From: Mesotaenium endlicherianum
Lineage: Eukaryota; Streptophyta; Zygnematophyceae; Zygnematales; Mesotaeniaceae
Direction: 5' to 3'
DNA: 30,768 nt
NCBI GenBank assembly: GCA_009602735.1
Contig: WELA01010047.1
Span: 1-30,768 of the forward strand
The position numbers and the translations under genes were made by a program. Shown piece after piece: positions 19,236 through 30,268 of this stretch. The stretch's first letter is position 1; each line of letters starts with the position of its first letter. The notes beneath the pieces are model-generated. The model did not search any database and was not told the DNA's origin. It was given only the letters and a program-made list of their open reading frames with translations.

Positions 19236-19979
19236 TGAAAGGGGCAGAGTGCCCTAGTGGAAGCGTAGTGACTCACGAGGAACATAGCTAGTTGCAATCA
19301 TACTCAAGAGTGCAGTGGCATATTGCTAAGAAAGCTTAGGAAAATTACTTGACATTTTGAGTGGCAAGAAACTGCTCACAAATGATGTAGGATGAAAGGC
19401 CTTGTCATTACAAACCCGTAGAAATTTACAGAAGTGAAAATTGATAAGAAACAAAGAAGTTATGCCTATTTATAATTTTCTGCCTAAGTGCTCCTCCCTA
19501 GGAGGAAGCTACGGATTTTCCTGAGTGTTCGTCAAATCGTCCCTTCCAGAATATTCGTGAGTAAGCCAGATCAGTCTAATCTGACGTGTCGGGCCGAATT
19601 AACGTCCACATACATGCATCGACATTACTAGAATATTCTATCTTAGACGCGCTAGGCTAAACCGAAACTTCTAGGTAAATCGACCTAGTCGGCACTCTGC
19701 GTCAGCCGAACTTACGTGAAGGTTCGAGTTCATTCTAACGGGCCAGATCGCTCGACGCTGTCGGTCAATCCGACGGTCGCGCTCGCCACGAATTAAGGAC
19801 AGTCGTCAACCGACCTCAAGACTAATTAAACTTCAGAAATCCGTAACTCTCTCAATACTTGACCAAATTCGATGAACTTTCTATTAAAATGACCACAAAA
19901 ATGCACTCTACATGAATGCACAATCAAAACATAATTTTATGAAACTCAAAAATGCACTTTATAAACCTATGACCTTACA
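19236..19979 (-). repeat. 3' LTR of element C (744 bp)
   Basis: Reverse complement of the element B LTRs: TGAAAGGGGC at the left, CTTACA at the right on the plus strand. TATAAATA (minus strand) lies at 19467-19474. The minus-strand polypurine tract (GAGGAGGGGGATGA) precedes it at 19980-19993. Confidence 0.93.
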
Positions 19980-20242
19980 TCATCCCCCTCCTCAAGATGC
20001 GACGTCCTCGACGCATTCTGTAGATAACGCCTCAACTTACTCTCACAATGGGTCAAGTTGGCCTTTGGCTCCCAAGTGTTGTCGTCCGCAGGGTAGCCCT
20101 TCCACTTGACCAGATACTCTTGGACAAATCGTTGACCTCGTTTGACTAGTCGATCGCCAACAATCGCCTCCACTTTATACTCCAATGCATCATCGATCTC
20201 GACCGGTGGTGGCGGTGTAGGTAGTCGTCTAGGATGTCCTTC
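19967..20242 (-). pseudogene. Element C pol: chromodomain end, separated by D
   Basis: The last about 90 codons of the element C pol: [40 protein letters not shown] and a chromodomain end NTWEPKANL, stopping 13 bases inside the 3' LTR exactly as in element B. It is separated from the rest of integrase (26932 onward) by element D, so it can no longer be translated with it. Apart from the break it is nearly identical to the B remnant. Confidence 0.92.
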
Positions 20243-20247
20243 ATTCG
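20243..20247 (+). repeat. Target site duplication of element D, left copy
   Basis: ATTCG directly before the D 5' LTR, repeated at 26927-26931. Removing D and one copy restores the pol reading of element C across the site. Confidence 0.95.
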
Positions 20248-20749
20248 TGTAGTGATTTGAGTTATTATACATTAGTTTGCATATATTTTAATGTTTTCAA
20301 ATATATTTGAAGTAGTATGGTGTGGAGTCAAGTGTGAATAGGTACTCTAGTAACTTGGTCATGTCCTTTGAACCTTCCAAGGCATTTTCGAAGTTAGAGG
20401 AAAGACCTAGAAGAACTCCATGTGGCAAAAGTCAGATGTGCCATTTTTAGGTCAAAAGGACATGTGTACATTATTCTAGAAAGAGGTGGCAAGTTTTGGG
20501 ATGTGTTGGGTGCCAACACATCAACATACACCTTCCTAGAAATTACTTATGTAGCAAGTATATAAACAAGAGCTAGAACATAGAAAGACATTCCAGAATC
20601 ACTCTTGTACTTGCCAAAATCCAGAAATATATTAACTTTCAAGAAGCCATCTCTCTTTCAAGAAGCTACCACTTGTGTTCAAAGATCCTTGTCTTGAATA
20701 GATAAAGTATTCTGTTTTACTAAGTACTTTATCTATCTGTTTCACTACA
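20248..20749 (+). repeat. 5' LTR of element D (502 bp)
   Basis: TGTAGTGATTTG to TTTCACTACA; the ends TGTAGTGA and TCACTACA are perfect inverted repeats. Differs from the 3' LTR by about five substitutions and one base of length (about 1%). Confidence 0.96.
20559..20566 (+). promoter_or_regulatory. Likely TATA box of element D LTR
   Basis: TATATAAA, conserved at 26736-26743 in the other LTR. Placement about 190 bp before the LTR end fits a U3/R promoter. Inference from sequence only. Confidence 0.6.
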
Positions 20750-20750
20750 G

Positions 20751-20769
20751 TGGTATCGGAGCTAGGCAC
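20751..20769 (+). promoter_or_regulatory. Primer binding site, initiator Met tRNA type
   Basis: TGGTATCGGAGCTAGGCAC begins one base after the 5' LTR. It matches the plant initiator-Met site (TGGTATCAGAGC...) with one change in the first 12 bases. The tRNA 3' end primes minus-strand DNA synthesis. Confidence 0.85.
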
Positions 20770-20786
20770 TTTGGTAGCACAAGAAG

Positions 20787-22067
20787 ATGGCCGATCCTCA
20801 AGACCAACAGCAAGCTTTCGAAGGAAGCCCTTCCTCTCCAAGACACCCTCCTCCAGCGCCGATGGGAGAGCCCACTCAAGAAAATCTGCAACAACAAGAA
20901 GCACCACAAGGAGGAGCACACCCTCCTCCAGCGTCGATGGGAGAGCCTACTCAAGGAAATCTGCAACAACAAGAAGCACCACAAGGAGGAGCACCGTCAA
21001 ATCCCGTGGCAGCCGCTATAGCAAAGTTGACCCCACCACAAGGAGTTCCCGCAAATGAGTGGGCAGCCTTCCTAATGACCGTCCACAACCAAGTGGGCTT
21101 GGCCACCTATGAAGCAACCGTGCAAGCGTCAAGAGAAGCTATGGCTGCCATGGTTGCCCCTATTGCGAGCAATGCTCAAAATCCAGCCCCGGCTCAAGCG
21201 CCTCCACAAGAGCCAACGAGAGCAAGGAAACTCATCAAGCCCGGCAAACCCGACACTTTCAACCCCGGGAAAGGTGCCAACCTGAATTTATGGCTCTACC
21301 AAGTGGAGACGTACCTCGCGTTCCTTGAAGTACCCGAGGAGGACTACGTTCCCTTTGCCGTTACCTTACTTAGAGGAGCAGCAACATCATGGTGGCGTAA
21401 CTATCAAGCGGCTATATATCAAGCTATGGCGCACCCCATGCTCGGCCAAGAGCCCCCACCATCATATGCAAGATGGGCAGATTTTCGTGAGGCCCTCAAG
21501 AAGCAATTCATGCCCATCAATGCGGAGAAGATTGCCCGAGGAAAGCTCCACCATCTCAAGCAAACGACGTCCGTTCAAGAGTATACATCCAGATTTCACG
21601 CCCTCACTCTTGAGATCCCCAACATGTCTCTCGAGGAGAAGATTGACCGTTACATCTTTGGCCTCAAACCCAAGGTGGCAAAGGAAGTGGAGTTACGCGA
21701 CTTGACGGACTTCTCAAAGATCATTGAAGTGGCCCAAAAGGTGGATACCTTGGATTTCAAGCACTCCGTGCCTTCATCTTCACGGGTACCGACGACGCGG
21801 GTGTACGCAGCCCCTTCCACATCCGAATCTGGACCCACACCCATGGAAATCGGAGTTATTAAAAGGGACCCCGCGGCTGCCCGGAAGAGTGGAAGACCCT
21901 CCAATGACACTTATGATGCAAGAAACCAGCAAGGAGTGAAAGCAAGACTCTCCCCGGCTGAAAAAGAAGCTCTCATGACGGCTGGACTATGCTTCTATTG
22001 CAAGGAAAAGGGCCATCGTGCACTTTCATGCCCCAAAAAGTTGTCAAAAAACGGACAGCGCCGGTAG
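20787..22067 (+). CDS. gag: Element D Gag polyprotein (capsid and nucleocapsid)
   Basis: Frame of 426 codons from ATG 20787, the first ATG after the primer site. Gag builds the virus-like particle in the cytoplasm and packages the element RNA. Residues 1-70 are Pro/Gln-rich and include a 25-residue unit repeated in tandem (20-44, 45-69). Residues about 145-330 match the retrotransposon Gag core ([20 protein letters not shown], then ATSWWRNY, then FREALKKQF and a [15 protein letters not shown] stretch). Residues 402-415 form a CCHC zinc knuckle (C402, C405, H410, C415). The stop TAG at 22065-22067 lies inside the hairpin of the frameshift signal. The last 79 bases overlap the pol frame. Element C has the same Gag type. 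Confidence 0.95.
   Translation: MADPQDQQQAFEGSPSSPRHPPPAPMGEPTQENLQQQEAPQGGAHPPPASMGEPTQGNLQQQEAPQGGAPSNPVAAAIAKLTPPQGVPANEWAAFLMTVHNQVGLATYEATVQASREAMAAMVAPIASNAQNPAPAQAPPQEPTRARKLIKPGKPDTFNPGKGANLNLWLYQVETYLAFLEVPEEDYVPFAVTLLRGAATSWWRNYQAAIYQAMAHPMLGQEPPPSYARWADFREALKKQFMPINAEKIARGKLHHLKQTTSVQEYTSRFHALTLEIPNMSLEEKIDRYIFGLKPKVAKEVELRDLTDFSKIIEVAQKVDTLDFKHSVPSSSRVPTTRVYAAPSTSESGPTPMEIGVIKRDPAAARKSGRPSNDTYDARNQQGVKARLSPAEKEALMTAGLCFYCKEKGHRALSCPKKLSKNGQRR
20844..20993 (+). repeat. 75-bp tandem duplication in gag
   Basis: Two units, 20844-20918 and 20919-20993, differing at a few bases, encode the repeated 25-residue Pro/Gln-rich block. The number of units in related copies is the thing to compare. 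Confidence 0.9.
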
Positions 22068-25000
22068 GCCAGGAGCCTACCACCCCAAGACCCACTTCAC
22101 GAGAAGGCAACACGCCAAGTGAGGTGGAGACCCCCGTTGAAGACGACGTTCCAGCCCCAATGAGTTTGAGAGGTTACCTTGGAGGAGAGAAGGTCCACAT
22201 CTTGGTGGATAGCGGAGCTCAAGGCAACTTCATTGCTGCAGATTTTGCCACCAAGCACGGTATTACTATGCGAACTCTTGACCACGACGAGGAGATTATG
22301 ATGCCCGATGGATTCTCCTATACTACCCCTTCCAAGAAGACGTACCCCTTGGCACTCTCTATCAAGTCCTTCAAGGATAGAGTAGTGTTCTCCCCCATGC
22401 AATTGGGCAAGTACGACGTCATCCTAGGGACGCCTTGGTTGACCAAGCACAACCCCCAAGTTGATTGGAGGACCGGTACTATCAAGATCAAGAATGACAT
22501 CACTTCAAGAATCTGTATTTTGCGCGCAATCCAGAATATCCAGACCCAAGACATCCAGAAGCCGGCACACGAGATACTATTGTCCGCCCTCCAACTCAAG
22601 AGACTTGTGAGGAAGGGACACGAGCTTCTTTTGGCCTTGATCACGCCAAAAGACATCAAGAAAGACATCGAGAGTCAAGAAGGCAGCCCCGTTCCCAAGG
22701 AGATACAAGAAGTCTTTGAGGACTACAAAGAAGTGTTCTCCCCGGAATTGCCCAGGGGCCTACCCCCCAAAAGATTCGTAGACCACAAGATAGAGTTGGA
22801 GCCCGGAAGCAAGCCCATCTCTCGGCCTACGTTCAAGATGTCATACACGGAGCTAGACGAAGTCAAGAAGCAAATCAAGGAGCTACTGGAGCATGGCTTC
22901 ATTCGACCTAGCAAGTCGCCATTTGGAGCCCCGGTGCTATTTGTCAAGAAGAAAGATGGTACCTTGAGGATGTGTGTGGACTATCGCGCCCTCAACAAGA
23001 TCACCATCAAGAATCGATACCCGCTGCCGCGCATGGATGAGCTCATGGACCGGCTGGTTGGAGCCAAGTACTTCACGAAGATTGACTTACGGAGCGGCTA
23101 CCACCAGATTCGCATCGCAGGACCGGACATAGAGAAGACGGCATTCAGGACAAGATATGGACATTTTGAGTTCATGGTCCTGCCATTTGGACTCACCAAC
23201 GCGCCAGCAACTTTCATGACTATGATGAACACCATATTTCAGCCCATGTTGGACAGATTTGTGGTGGTATTCATCGATGACATCCTTATCTACAGCAAGA
23301 CCCTTGAAGAGCATGCGAGACACTTGAAAGAAGTCCTTGAAGTATTGAAGCAAAACAAGCTGTTTGCGAAGGAGTCAAAATGCGAGTTTGCCAAACAAGA
23401 AGTGGAGTTCCTAGGTCTCCACGTGACTGCTGATGGCATCAAGATAGACCCCAAGAAGACCACGGTGGTGGAGGAATGGCCAACCCCCACGACCAAGAAA
23501 GAACTCCAGTCATTCTTGGGATTTGCCAATTGGTACAGAAAATTCATCCAAGGCTTCTCGCACATAGCAGCCCCCCTGACAGATCTACTCAAGAAGGACA
23601 GGCTATATACATGGACCGAGAAAGAGGAAGAGGCATTTCAAGAGTTAAAGCGAAGATTGACCACATCCCCGGTGCTCACACTCCCAAGTCCAAACCCAGA
23701 TTGGCCCTTCCACGTCATCACCGATGCATCTTCCTATGCAATAGGAGCAATCCTGCTTCAAGACCAAGGCAAGGGACTGCAGCCCATCGCCTACGAGTCA
23801 AGGAAGCTAAATCCAGCCGAGCAAAATTATACAACCACGGAGCGAGAGGCATTGGCGATTGTACATGCCTTGAAGGTTTGGCGCTGCTACGTTGAAGGAC
23901 GCAAAGTACTGGTCACCACGGACCACGAGGCGTTAAAGCACCTCCAAACGCAGCCGTATCTCTCAAGGAGACAAGCAAGATGGAGCGGATACTTGCAACA
24001 ATACAACATCACGATTCAGTACCAGCCCGGCAAGACAAACCCGGCTGACCCCCTCTCAAGACTGCAATTAAATGCAGTGATGGTATCCCTGAAGACAGAT
24101 CTGGAAGCTCGATTTTCAGCCGCCTATGAAAGAGACCCTTACTACAAGAACGGAGAAGCAGCCTTGGACCCATGCAAGAAGCAAGAAGGCAATTATTGGG
24201 TGAGGCAAGATACGGGCCAGAGATGTGTTCCTAATGACATAGACCTCCGGCTCTTGCTTCTACGAGAAGCACACGACAACCCTCTTGGAGGACACTTTGG
24301 AATCCTAAGGACCACGGGCGTTCTAGCTAGGACTTATTGTTGGCCAGGCATGTCTAAGCAAGTCAAGGAGTACTGCAGGAGCTGTGACACATGCCAAAGA
24401 ATCAAGCCATCATCGCAAAAGGCGGGAGGACTCCTCCAACCACTACCAATCCCCGAAAGACAATGGACGGACATCTCAATGGACCTTATCGTGGACTTGC
24501 CCGTGACACCTCGAGGCCATAATGCAATACTCACGGTGGTGGACAGACTTACCAAGATGGCTCATTTTATTCCCACGACGACTAAGGCTACAGCACCACA
24601 ACTTGCAAGACTCATCTTTGACAACATCTTCCGACTCCATGGACTACCATCAAGAATTGTGTCAGATAGAGATCCAAGATTCACAAGCCATTTCTGGAAA
24701 AATCTCTTCAAGAACTTGGGTACATCGCTGGATATGTCTACTGCCTACCACCCACAATCAGATGGGCAAACCGAGCGTATGAATCGTACCCTAAAGACCT
24801 CTCTAAAGGCCTACGTGTCTACCCTCGAGCAAGACTGGGACATGTACTTGACCCCCCTCGAGTTTGCCTACAACAACACTACGCAGGCCTCTACCCAAGA
24901 GTCCCCATTCTTCCTCAACTATGGCTTCCATCCGACCACGCCACTGAGCTTCACGGCTGGCCATGATGAAGTACCTGCAGCCACAGATTTTATGGAGACA

Positions 25001-25654
25001 TTAGAAGCAGCCCTTACAGCAGCGAAGAAAGCTCTACAACACGCGCAAGATGCTCAAGCAAGAGTGGCGAACAGATCCAGAAGAGAAATTACGTACAGAG
25101 TGGGTGACAACGTGTTACTATCATCCAAGAACATTTCCCTGAACAACAGGCCTGCCGGCAGCAAGTTCTCTCCCAAGTATTTGGGACCCTTCAAGATTAT
25201 CCAGCAAGTCAACCCCGTTGCTTTCAAGCTAGAACTTCCCCAGACTATGCACATCGACCCCGTATTCCACGCTTCCCTCTTCAAGCCATATGTGCAACCC
25301 GACAACAAGTTCCCAGGACGTGTGACAACCCCACCAGCCCCAACAATAGTGGATGATCATTTGGAGTACGAAGTGGAAGACATAGTGGCTATGAGAAATT
25401 TCAGGAGACAGCAGCAATACTTGATCAAGTGGAAAGGATATCCAGATTCGGAGAATAGTTGGGTGGCGGCGCACTACCTTGACAAAGTTCAGAGAAAGTT
25501 GAAGCGCTTCCATGCCGCCAACCCCCATCTTGGACCAGCCCCAAGTCTCTCTACTAGAAGCCCGAAGACTTCAGGGAGGCAGCCTGCCACCATCAAGAAG
25601 CAGCAGAAGACCCCTTGGAGGCAGCCTGCAAGAACAAGAAAGAGGAAAAATTGA
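21989..25654 (+). CDS. pol: Element D Pol: protease, RT, RNase H, integrase, chromodomain
   Basis: Open frame of 1221 codons, entered by -1 frameshift near codon 20 rather than by its own start. Protease: active site [11 protein letters not shown] (D74-S75-G76). RT: about 250-480, with VDYRALNK (330-337), [11 protein letters not shown] (399-409) and FIDD (428-431). RNase H: D579, E620, D645. Integrase zinc module: H762, H769, C799, C802; catalytic D832, D893 and E929, with exactly 35 residues between the last two. GPF motif at about 1066-1068; chromodomain about 1124-1164 ([15 protein letters not shown]). The tail is Lys/Arg/Pro-rich with a short duplicated GRQPA / WRQPAR block. It makes and inserts the cDNA; the chromodomain should favour heterochromatin, which fits its landing inside another element. 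All key residues are present. Confidence 0.96.
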   Translation: MLLLQGKGPSCTFMPQKVVKKRTAPVGQEPTTPRPTSREGNTPSEVETPVEDDVPAPMSLRGYLGGEKVHILVDSGAQGNFIAADFATKHGITMRTLDHDEEIMMPDGFSYTTPSKKTYPLALSIKSFKDRVVFSPMQLGKYDVILGTPWLTKHNPQVDWRTGTIKIKNDITSRICILRAIQNIQTQDIQKPAHEILLSALQLKRLVRKGHELLLALITPKDIKKDIESQEGSPVPKEIQEVFEDYKEVFSPELPRGLPPKRFVDHKIELEPGSKPISRPTFKMSYTELDEVKKQIKELLEHGFIRPSKSPFGAPVLFVKKKDGTLRMCVDYRALNKITIKNRYPLPRMDELMDRLVGAKYFTKIDLRSGYHQIRIAGPDIEKTAFRTRYGHFEFMVLPFGLTNAPATFMTMMNTIFQPMLDRFVVVFIDDILIYSKTLEEHARHLKEVLEVLKQNKLFAKESKCEFAKQEVEFLGLHVTADGIKIDPKKTTVVEEWPTPTTKKELQSFLGFANWYRKFIQGFSHIAAPLTDLLKKDRLYTWTEKEEEAFQELKRRLTTSPVLTLPSPNPDWPFHVITDASSYAIGAILLQDQGKGLQPIAYESRKLNPAEQNYTTTEREALAIVHALKVWRCYVEGRKVLVTTDHEALKHLQTQPYLSRRQARWSGYLQQYNITIQYQPGKTNPADPLSRLQLNAVMVSLKTDLEARFSAAYERDPYYKNGEAALDPCKKQEGNYWVRQDTGQRCVPNDIDLRLLLLREAHDNPLGGHFGILRTTGVLARTYCWPGMSKQVKEYCRSCDTCQRIKPSSQKAGGLLQPLPIPERQWTDISMDLIVDLPVTPRGHNAILTVVDRLTKMAHFIPTTTKATAPQLARLIFDNIFRLHGLPSRIVSDRDPRFTSHFWKNLFKNLGTSLDMSTAYHPQSDGQTERMNRTLKTSLKAYVSTLEQDWDMYLTPLEFAYNNTTQASTQESPFFLNYGFHPTTPLSFTAGHDEVPAATDFMETLEAALTAAKKALQHAQDAQARVANRSRREITYRVGDNVLLSSKNISLNNRPAGSKFSPKYLGPFKIIQQVNPVAFKLELPQTMHIDPVFHASLFKPYVQPDNKFPGRVTTPPAPTIVDDHLEYEVEDIVAMRNFRRQQQYLIKWKGYPDSENSWVAAHYLDKVQRKLKRFHAANPHLGPAPSLSTRSPKTSGRQPATIKKQQKTPWRQPARTRKRKN
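22046..22081 (+). promoter_or_regulatory. -1 ribosomal frameshift signal, gag to pol
   Basis: Slippery heptamer A AAA AAC at 22046-22052, in the correct gag phase (codons TCA AAA AAC). After a 10-base spacer comes a perfect 7-bp hairpin, GGTAGGC / GCCTACC (22063-22069 and 22075-22081, 5-nt loop). Pol is in the -1 frame and open across this point, so a slip here joins Gag to Pol. This heptamer is a classic retroviral -1 site; a spacer of 5-9 is more usual, so 10 is slightly long. Confidence 0.88.
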
Positions 25655-26410
25655 CATTAGACACTCTTCTCTTCTCGCAGTTTCTGGACAGAAAACTAAA
25701 ACTGCTACTGGTAATAGGTCTCTGCATAATAAATTCTGAAAATTTACCTGGCTGTAGTCCATGAGTAGCCGGTCATTTAGAGTCCAAGTTTGCTCAATTT
25801 GGAGCACTGGTGAGAGAGATATGATGCTCTAAGTAGAAGGGGGTCAGGCTGCTGGCATTGTTAGGGCAGAATATGCCTTCTGACATTGTGCCCTCCCCTG
25901 AACTTGGAATGCTCTGAAACTCAAGACTCTGGTAGAACATCTTACAGCGCCCAGTTTGAGACTTAGTTTGCAGAATTTGGAGAAGTATAGAAGGACATAT
26001 GATTTTCAAAAGTTTCTGCACAGATTTGGAGGAGTGCCTACTCTCTCAGCTCTCAACGACACTCTAGAAATGAGAATGCTCTCAAATTTGGTGACCCGGT
26101 AGAGTTCTCCGACGCAGTCCCTCTCGCACTCAAATTTTCAGATTTGGAGCAGTTTTGTGGCCGCTATGAATTTTTGAATTTGTGGCAGATTTTGGGCCAA
26201 CTTGTACAATTTTCTTTATCATTAAGGAGTAGGCTAGCCAATAAGGTCACACCACCTACGACATTGCCTAGTCTACCTTACATGTGTAGCACCTGACTTG
26301 GCGCCTTTGACTAGTCCTCTTCACATGTGTGGCATCTGACTTGAAACTGTTGACTAGTTTGCTCCACATGTGTAAGACCTGACTTGACGCGCCGAGACGT
26401 CGCTTTTTCT
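25655..26410 (+). other. Element D long 3' non-coding region
   Basis: About 750 bases without a gene between the pol stop and the polypurine tract. Phrases such as CAGTTTGAGAC..AGTTTGC..AATTTGGAG recur loosely (about 25785, 25960, 26020, 26140), suggesting degenerate repeats. It ends in a 43-bp tandem array. Confidence 0.7.
26280..26399 (+). repeat. 43-bp tandem array next to the polypurine tract
   Basis: Units start at 26280, 26323 and 26366 (the last incomplete), each beginning ACATGTGT followed by a CTGACTTG core and, in the first two, TTGACTAGT. Imperfect repeats suggest an older array. Confidence 0.85.
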
Positions 26411-26423
26411 ATCGGGGGGGTGA
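26411..26423 (+). promoter_or_regulatory. Polypurine tract of element D
   Basis: ATCGGGGGGGTGA directly before the 3' LTR; primes plus-strand DNA. Confidence 0.8.
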
Positions 26424-26926
26424 TGTAGTGATTTGAGTTATTATATATTAGTTTGCATATATTTTAATGTTTTCAAATATATTTGGAGTAGTATTGTGTG
26501 GAGTCAAGTGTGAATAGGTACTCTAGTAACTTGGTTCATGTCCTTTGAACCTTCCAAGGCATTTTCGAAGTTAGAGGAAAGACCTAGAAGAACTCCATGT
26601 GGCAAAAGTCAGATGTGCCATTTTTAGGTCAAAAGGACATGTGTACATTATTCTAGAAAGAGGTGGCAAGTTTTGGGATGTGTTGGGTGCCAACACATCA
26701 ACATACACCTTCCTAGAAATTACTTATGTAGCAAGTATATAAACAAGAGCTAGAACATAGAAAGACATTCCAGAATCACTCTTGTACTTGCCGAAATCCA
26801 GAAATATATTAACTTTCAAGAAGCCATCTCTCTTTCAAGAAGCTACCACTTGTGTTCAAAGATCCTTGTCTTGAATAGATAAAGTATTCTGTTTTACTAA
26901 GTACTTCATCTATCTGTTTCACTACA
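26424..26926 (+). repeat. 3' LTR of element D (503 bp)
   Basis: Same ends as the 5' LTR; one base longer (GGTTCATG where the 5' LTR has GGTCATG). TATATAAA at 26736-26743. Confidence 0.96.
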
Positions 26927-26931
26927 ATTCG
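26927..26931 (+). repeat. Target site duplication of element D, right copy
   Basis: ATTCG, the partner of 20243-20247. Confidence 0.95.
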
Positions 26932-28354
26932 GGTCAACGTATGGTCGCAAACAACTGACATGGAACACATGATGGATACGCCAGCCTGAAGGAAGTTCCA
27001 ACTTGTAGGCCACTGGATTCACCTGCTTGAGCACTACAAAGGGACCTGTAAAGCGTGCCCGCAGTTTCCTCTTGCCTGTGAAAGGTAGATTTTCTGTTGA
27101 CAAGAGTACTTTATCACCCATATGGAATGTCACTTCCCTCCTGTGCTTGTTAGCATGCTTGACCTGCTCTTCCTGTGCCTTCCGAATACACGTCTTCGCA
27201 GTATCCCAAGTCTTGGTCATCTGCTCCATAGAAGCTTGTGTAGTAGAAACCTGAGTCTCCTTGGCCTTCTCCAACAAAATGTTCCGTGGATGATATACTT
27301 CTCTCCCATAAACCATAGTGAATGGTGACTGCTTGGTCGATCCCTGCATGCTGTTGTTGTAGGCAAACTCCAATCCTGGCAATTTCTTGTCCCACTCTGA
27401 AGGGTCCTCCATAGTGAAACTCCTGAGCACCTCTTGCAGAGTTCTGTAGAGCCTCTCACTCTGCCCGTTTGTCTGAGAATGATAGGAAGTGCTTATACTC
27501 AGCTTGGTCCCCATCAAAGTAAACAACGACCGCCAGAAGTTGCTAGTATACCTTGAATCCCGATCTGAAACAATTACCTTCGGCAATCCATGTAGCCTGA
27601 AAATATGATAAAAGAAGAGCCGTGCCACATCTGCTGCCGTAGAAGTCTCCTTCATGGGAATAAAGTGAGCCATCTTGCTGAGTCTGTCCGACACAAACCA
27701 TACTGCATCGTGCCTTTGACCACTGACTGGTAACGATGTGATGAAGTCCATAGCAATCTGCTCCCAAGGATACTCTGGAATAGGCAGGGGTCGCAATGTA
27801 CCTCCCTTCTTTTGATTTGGTGTCTTGTTTCTCTGGCACGCATCGCAACTCCTGATCCACTCCTCAATGTCCTTGTCCATATTTCTCCAGTAGTATTCCC
27901 GCTTCAGCACGCTTGCCGTCTTCTCGCTTCCAAAGTGTCCAGCATATAAGCAGTCATGATGCTCCGCAAGTAGTAAGTCTCGTAGCTCCTTGATGTCAGG
28001 TACCACCACTCTCTTGGAATCACCATAATACCATATGCCGTCTTTCTTCTGCATACTCGAGTTGGACTCAGCCGCTCCACCATCAGCAAACTTTGGGTCC
28101 TCCTCGTAACCTCTCTGAAGCTTCTTCTTGAAGTCCATATTCTCCTTAATGACTGAAACAGCGACAAGGTCACACCTCCTGGATAGAGCGTCTGCAGGGT
28201 TGATCTTCCCAAGTATGTACTCAATCTTGTGGTCGAACTGTTGCAGAAACTCCATCCACCTTGCTTGTCTTGATGTCAACGTTGGTTGCGTTATAAACTT
28301 CTCCAAGCTCTTGTGGTCGGTCTTTATGAACACTTTCCGGCCATCCACATAACG
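26932..28354 (-). pseudogene. Element C pol: RNase H end and integrase, cut by D
   Basis: Open on the minus strand from 28354 down to the D insertion. RNase H end: KTDHKSL near the start and INPADALSRR. Integrase zinc module: HHDCLYAGHFG and CDACQRNK. Catalytic residues are all present: Asp in AMDFI, Asp in VSDRDSRY, Glu in NGQSERLYR. Then the GPF motif (FTGPFVVLKQV) and HHVFHVSCLRPYVDPN, where D interrupts. The apparent 480-codon frame ends with a few codons from element D DNA. The chromodomain is found beyond D at 19967-20242. Integrase itself looks undamaged up to the break. Confidence 0.93.
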
Positions 28355-29821
28355 TCACCAAATCCTCAAAGCCTGGATAATAGCCAACATCTCCCGCTCG
28401 TGTGCTGCATAGTTTTGCTCAGCAGGACTCAACTTCCTGCTCTCATATGCCACAGGCTGCAATCCTTTGCCCTGGTCCTGGAGAAGAATGGCTCCCACTG
28501 CAAAGTTTGATGCGTCCGTGATGGTGGTGAAAGGAAGCTCTAGACTGGCAATTGCCAACACAGGTGCCTGTGTTAGCAGCTCTTTAATCTTCTCAAAGGC
28601 TTGCTGCTCCTTGTCACCCCATAGCCACTTCTCCTGCTTCTTCAACATGTCCGTGAGCGGTGCACACACCTTGGCAAATCCTTCAATGAAACGTCGGCAA
28701 TAATTCGCCATGCCGAGGAAACTCCTAAGTTGATGAATATCAACAGGCACCGGCCAATCTCTGACTGCTTGCACCTTCTTCTGCTCCACCTTGACTCCTT
28801 CAGCTCCCACTATGTGTCCATAAAACTCGACCTCCTTGAGACAGAAGTCGCACTTGCTCATCTTCCCATACAGCTTCTGATCTCTCAAGACCTCCAACAC
28901 CTTCCTCAGATGCTCCCCATGCTCTTCCAAGGTCTTCGAATAGATCAGGATGTCGTCCAAAAATACCACCACAAACTGGTCCAAGTAGGGTCTGAAGATA
29001 CTATTCATGAGTCCCATGAATGTAGCAAGTGCATTAGTCAATCCAAAAGGCATGACTGTGAACTCGAACAAACCATAGCAAGTCCTGAAAGCAGTCTTCT
29101 GAACGTCTCCTTCCACAATCCGAACCTGGTGATAGCCACTCCTCAAATCAATCTTCGAGAAATACTTCGCCCCGACAAGCCTGTCAATCAACTCGTCCAC
29201 TCGTGGACGTGGGTACCTGTTCTTGATGGTCACCTTGTTGAGAGCCCAGTAGTCGACACATATCCTCAAAGTCCCATCCTTCTTCTTCACAAATAAGACT
29301 GGCGCTGCAAATGGAGACTCGCTGGGTCGGATGAATCCCTTCTCCAATAACTCTGTCAGCTGCTTCTTCAACTCGTCCAACTCCGCAAACGATTGTCGAT
29401 AGGCGGGTCTCACTGGTGGCTTGCTCCCTGGCTCCAACTCAATCTTGTGCTCCATAGCTCTTTGTGGAGGTGATCCTGCAGGTAGTTCCTCAGGAAATAC
29501 GCACTTGAACTCCTCCAACAGCGCCTTAATTTGGGCATGCATCTCAGCAGGCTTCTTCTCTTGAGCAGTTGGGCTCTGCTCCTTCTGAGCAAGGGGATCA
29601 AACACCACTACTTGCTCCTCCGGCAATGTACATTTGCCCACGCTGTTAGGATTCACGCTTGCTCCAACTGATGACCTGGCCAGGGCCACCGAAACAAGGT
29701 ACATCTCCTTCACCTGATTCGCCCTGCATAGCTTCTTAACTTGCAGGCTCGACAAAAGACAGTTACTTGTGGTCGTATCTACCTCCACCTGTTTCGCTGT
29801 CTCCATTCGACCATCACGCCC
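28355..29821 (-). pseudogene. Element C pol: reverse transcriptase and RNase H
   Basis: Minus-strand frame from just after the protease to a TGA at 28355-28357, where a WRxYV-type sequence expects Arg (CGA to TGA). RT landmarks: [30 protein letters not shown], catalytic [17 protein letters not shown]; RNase [12 protein letters not shown] and HEREMLAI. Several conserved residues differ from the family in ways one C-to-T change explains: VDYWALNK for [17 protein letters not shown] for [17 protein letters not shown] for [10 protein letters not shown] is in the same frame as the protease but separated from it by an in-frame TAA (29822-29824). Confidence 0.93.
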
Positions 29822-30268
29822 TTAGGCTTTCACTTGTCCTGTGCTCCAGTGCACTTGAGGGTTGGCTTTCCTCAGCCATGGTCGGCCCAATATCACCTCA
29901 TGGTGACCCAACTCTGCCTGCTCCATAACTTCCTTACTCCGGTGCCCCGCTACTTCCACGTGAATAGCTTCCGTAGGTGCACCACACTTGAGTCTCTGCC
30001 AATTCGCCAAAATTGCCTCCTTAGGCTCATAATTTTTCTGTATAGGGATTTGCCACTGTTTCAACAGCTTCTTGTGCACAAAGTTTGCACTTGCGCCATT
30101 GTCGACCATACACTTCGCATTATTGCCGTCGACCACTCCTTCCACGATGATAGGCTTGTCAACGTCTCGTCCTTTGCTTCTCGGCAGGCTCCTGGGGATA
30201 ACCTCCTTGTGAGTTCTCGTCTTCACGCCAGTAGATGCCCCAGAACGACTTACTGGCGTCCTCCTTTT
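29822..30268 (-). pseudogene. Element C pol: aspartic protease
   Basis: Minus-strand frame continuing from the frameshift region. It carries the retropepsin-like core: VEGVVDGNNAKCMVDNGAS, with the Asp codon at 30101-30103, and the downstream motif HHEVILGRPWL that matches DVILGTPWL of element D. The active-site triplet is Asp-Asn-Gly instead of Asp-Ser/Thr-Gly; a G-to-A change explains this. The Ser/Thr normally braces the active site, so cleavage is probably impaired. Ends at TAA 29822-29824, likely a former CAA. Confidence 0.88.

Larger units (their letters stand above)
20248..26926 (+). mobile_element. Element D: intact Ty3/Gypsy chromovirus, youngest in window
   Basis: Complete element of 6679 bp: 5' LTR, primer binding site, gag, -1 frameshift signal, pol in order PR-RT-RNase H-IN-chromodomain, long 3' non-coding region, polypurine tract, 3' LTR, and a 5-bp target duplication. 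Both coding frames are open, all catalytic residues are present, and the LTRs differ at about five positions plus one indel in 503 bp. It may be active or recently active. It sits antisense within element C pol. Confidence 0.96.
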
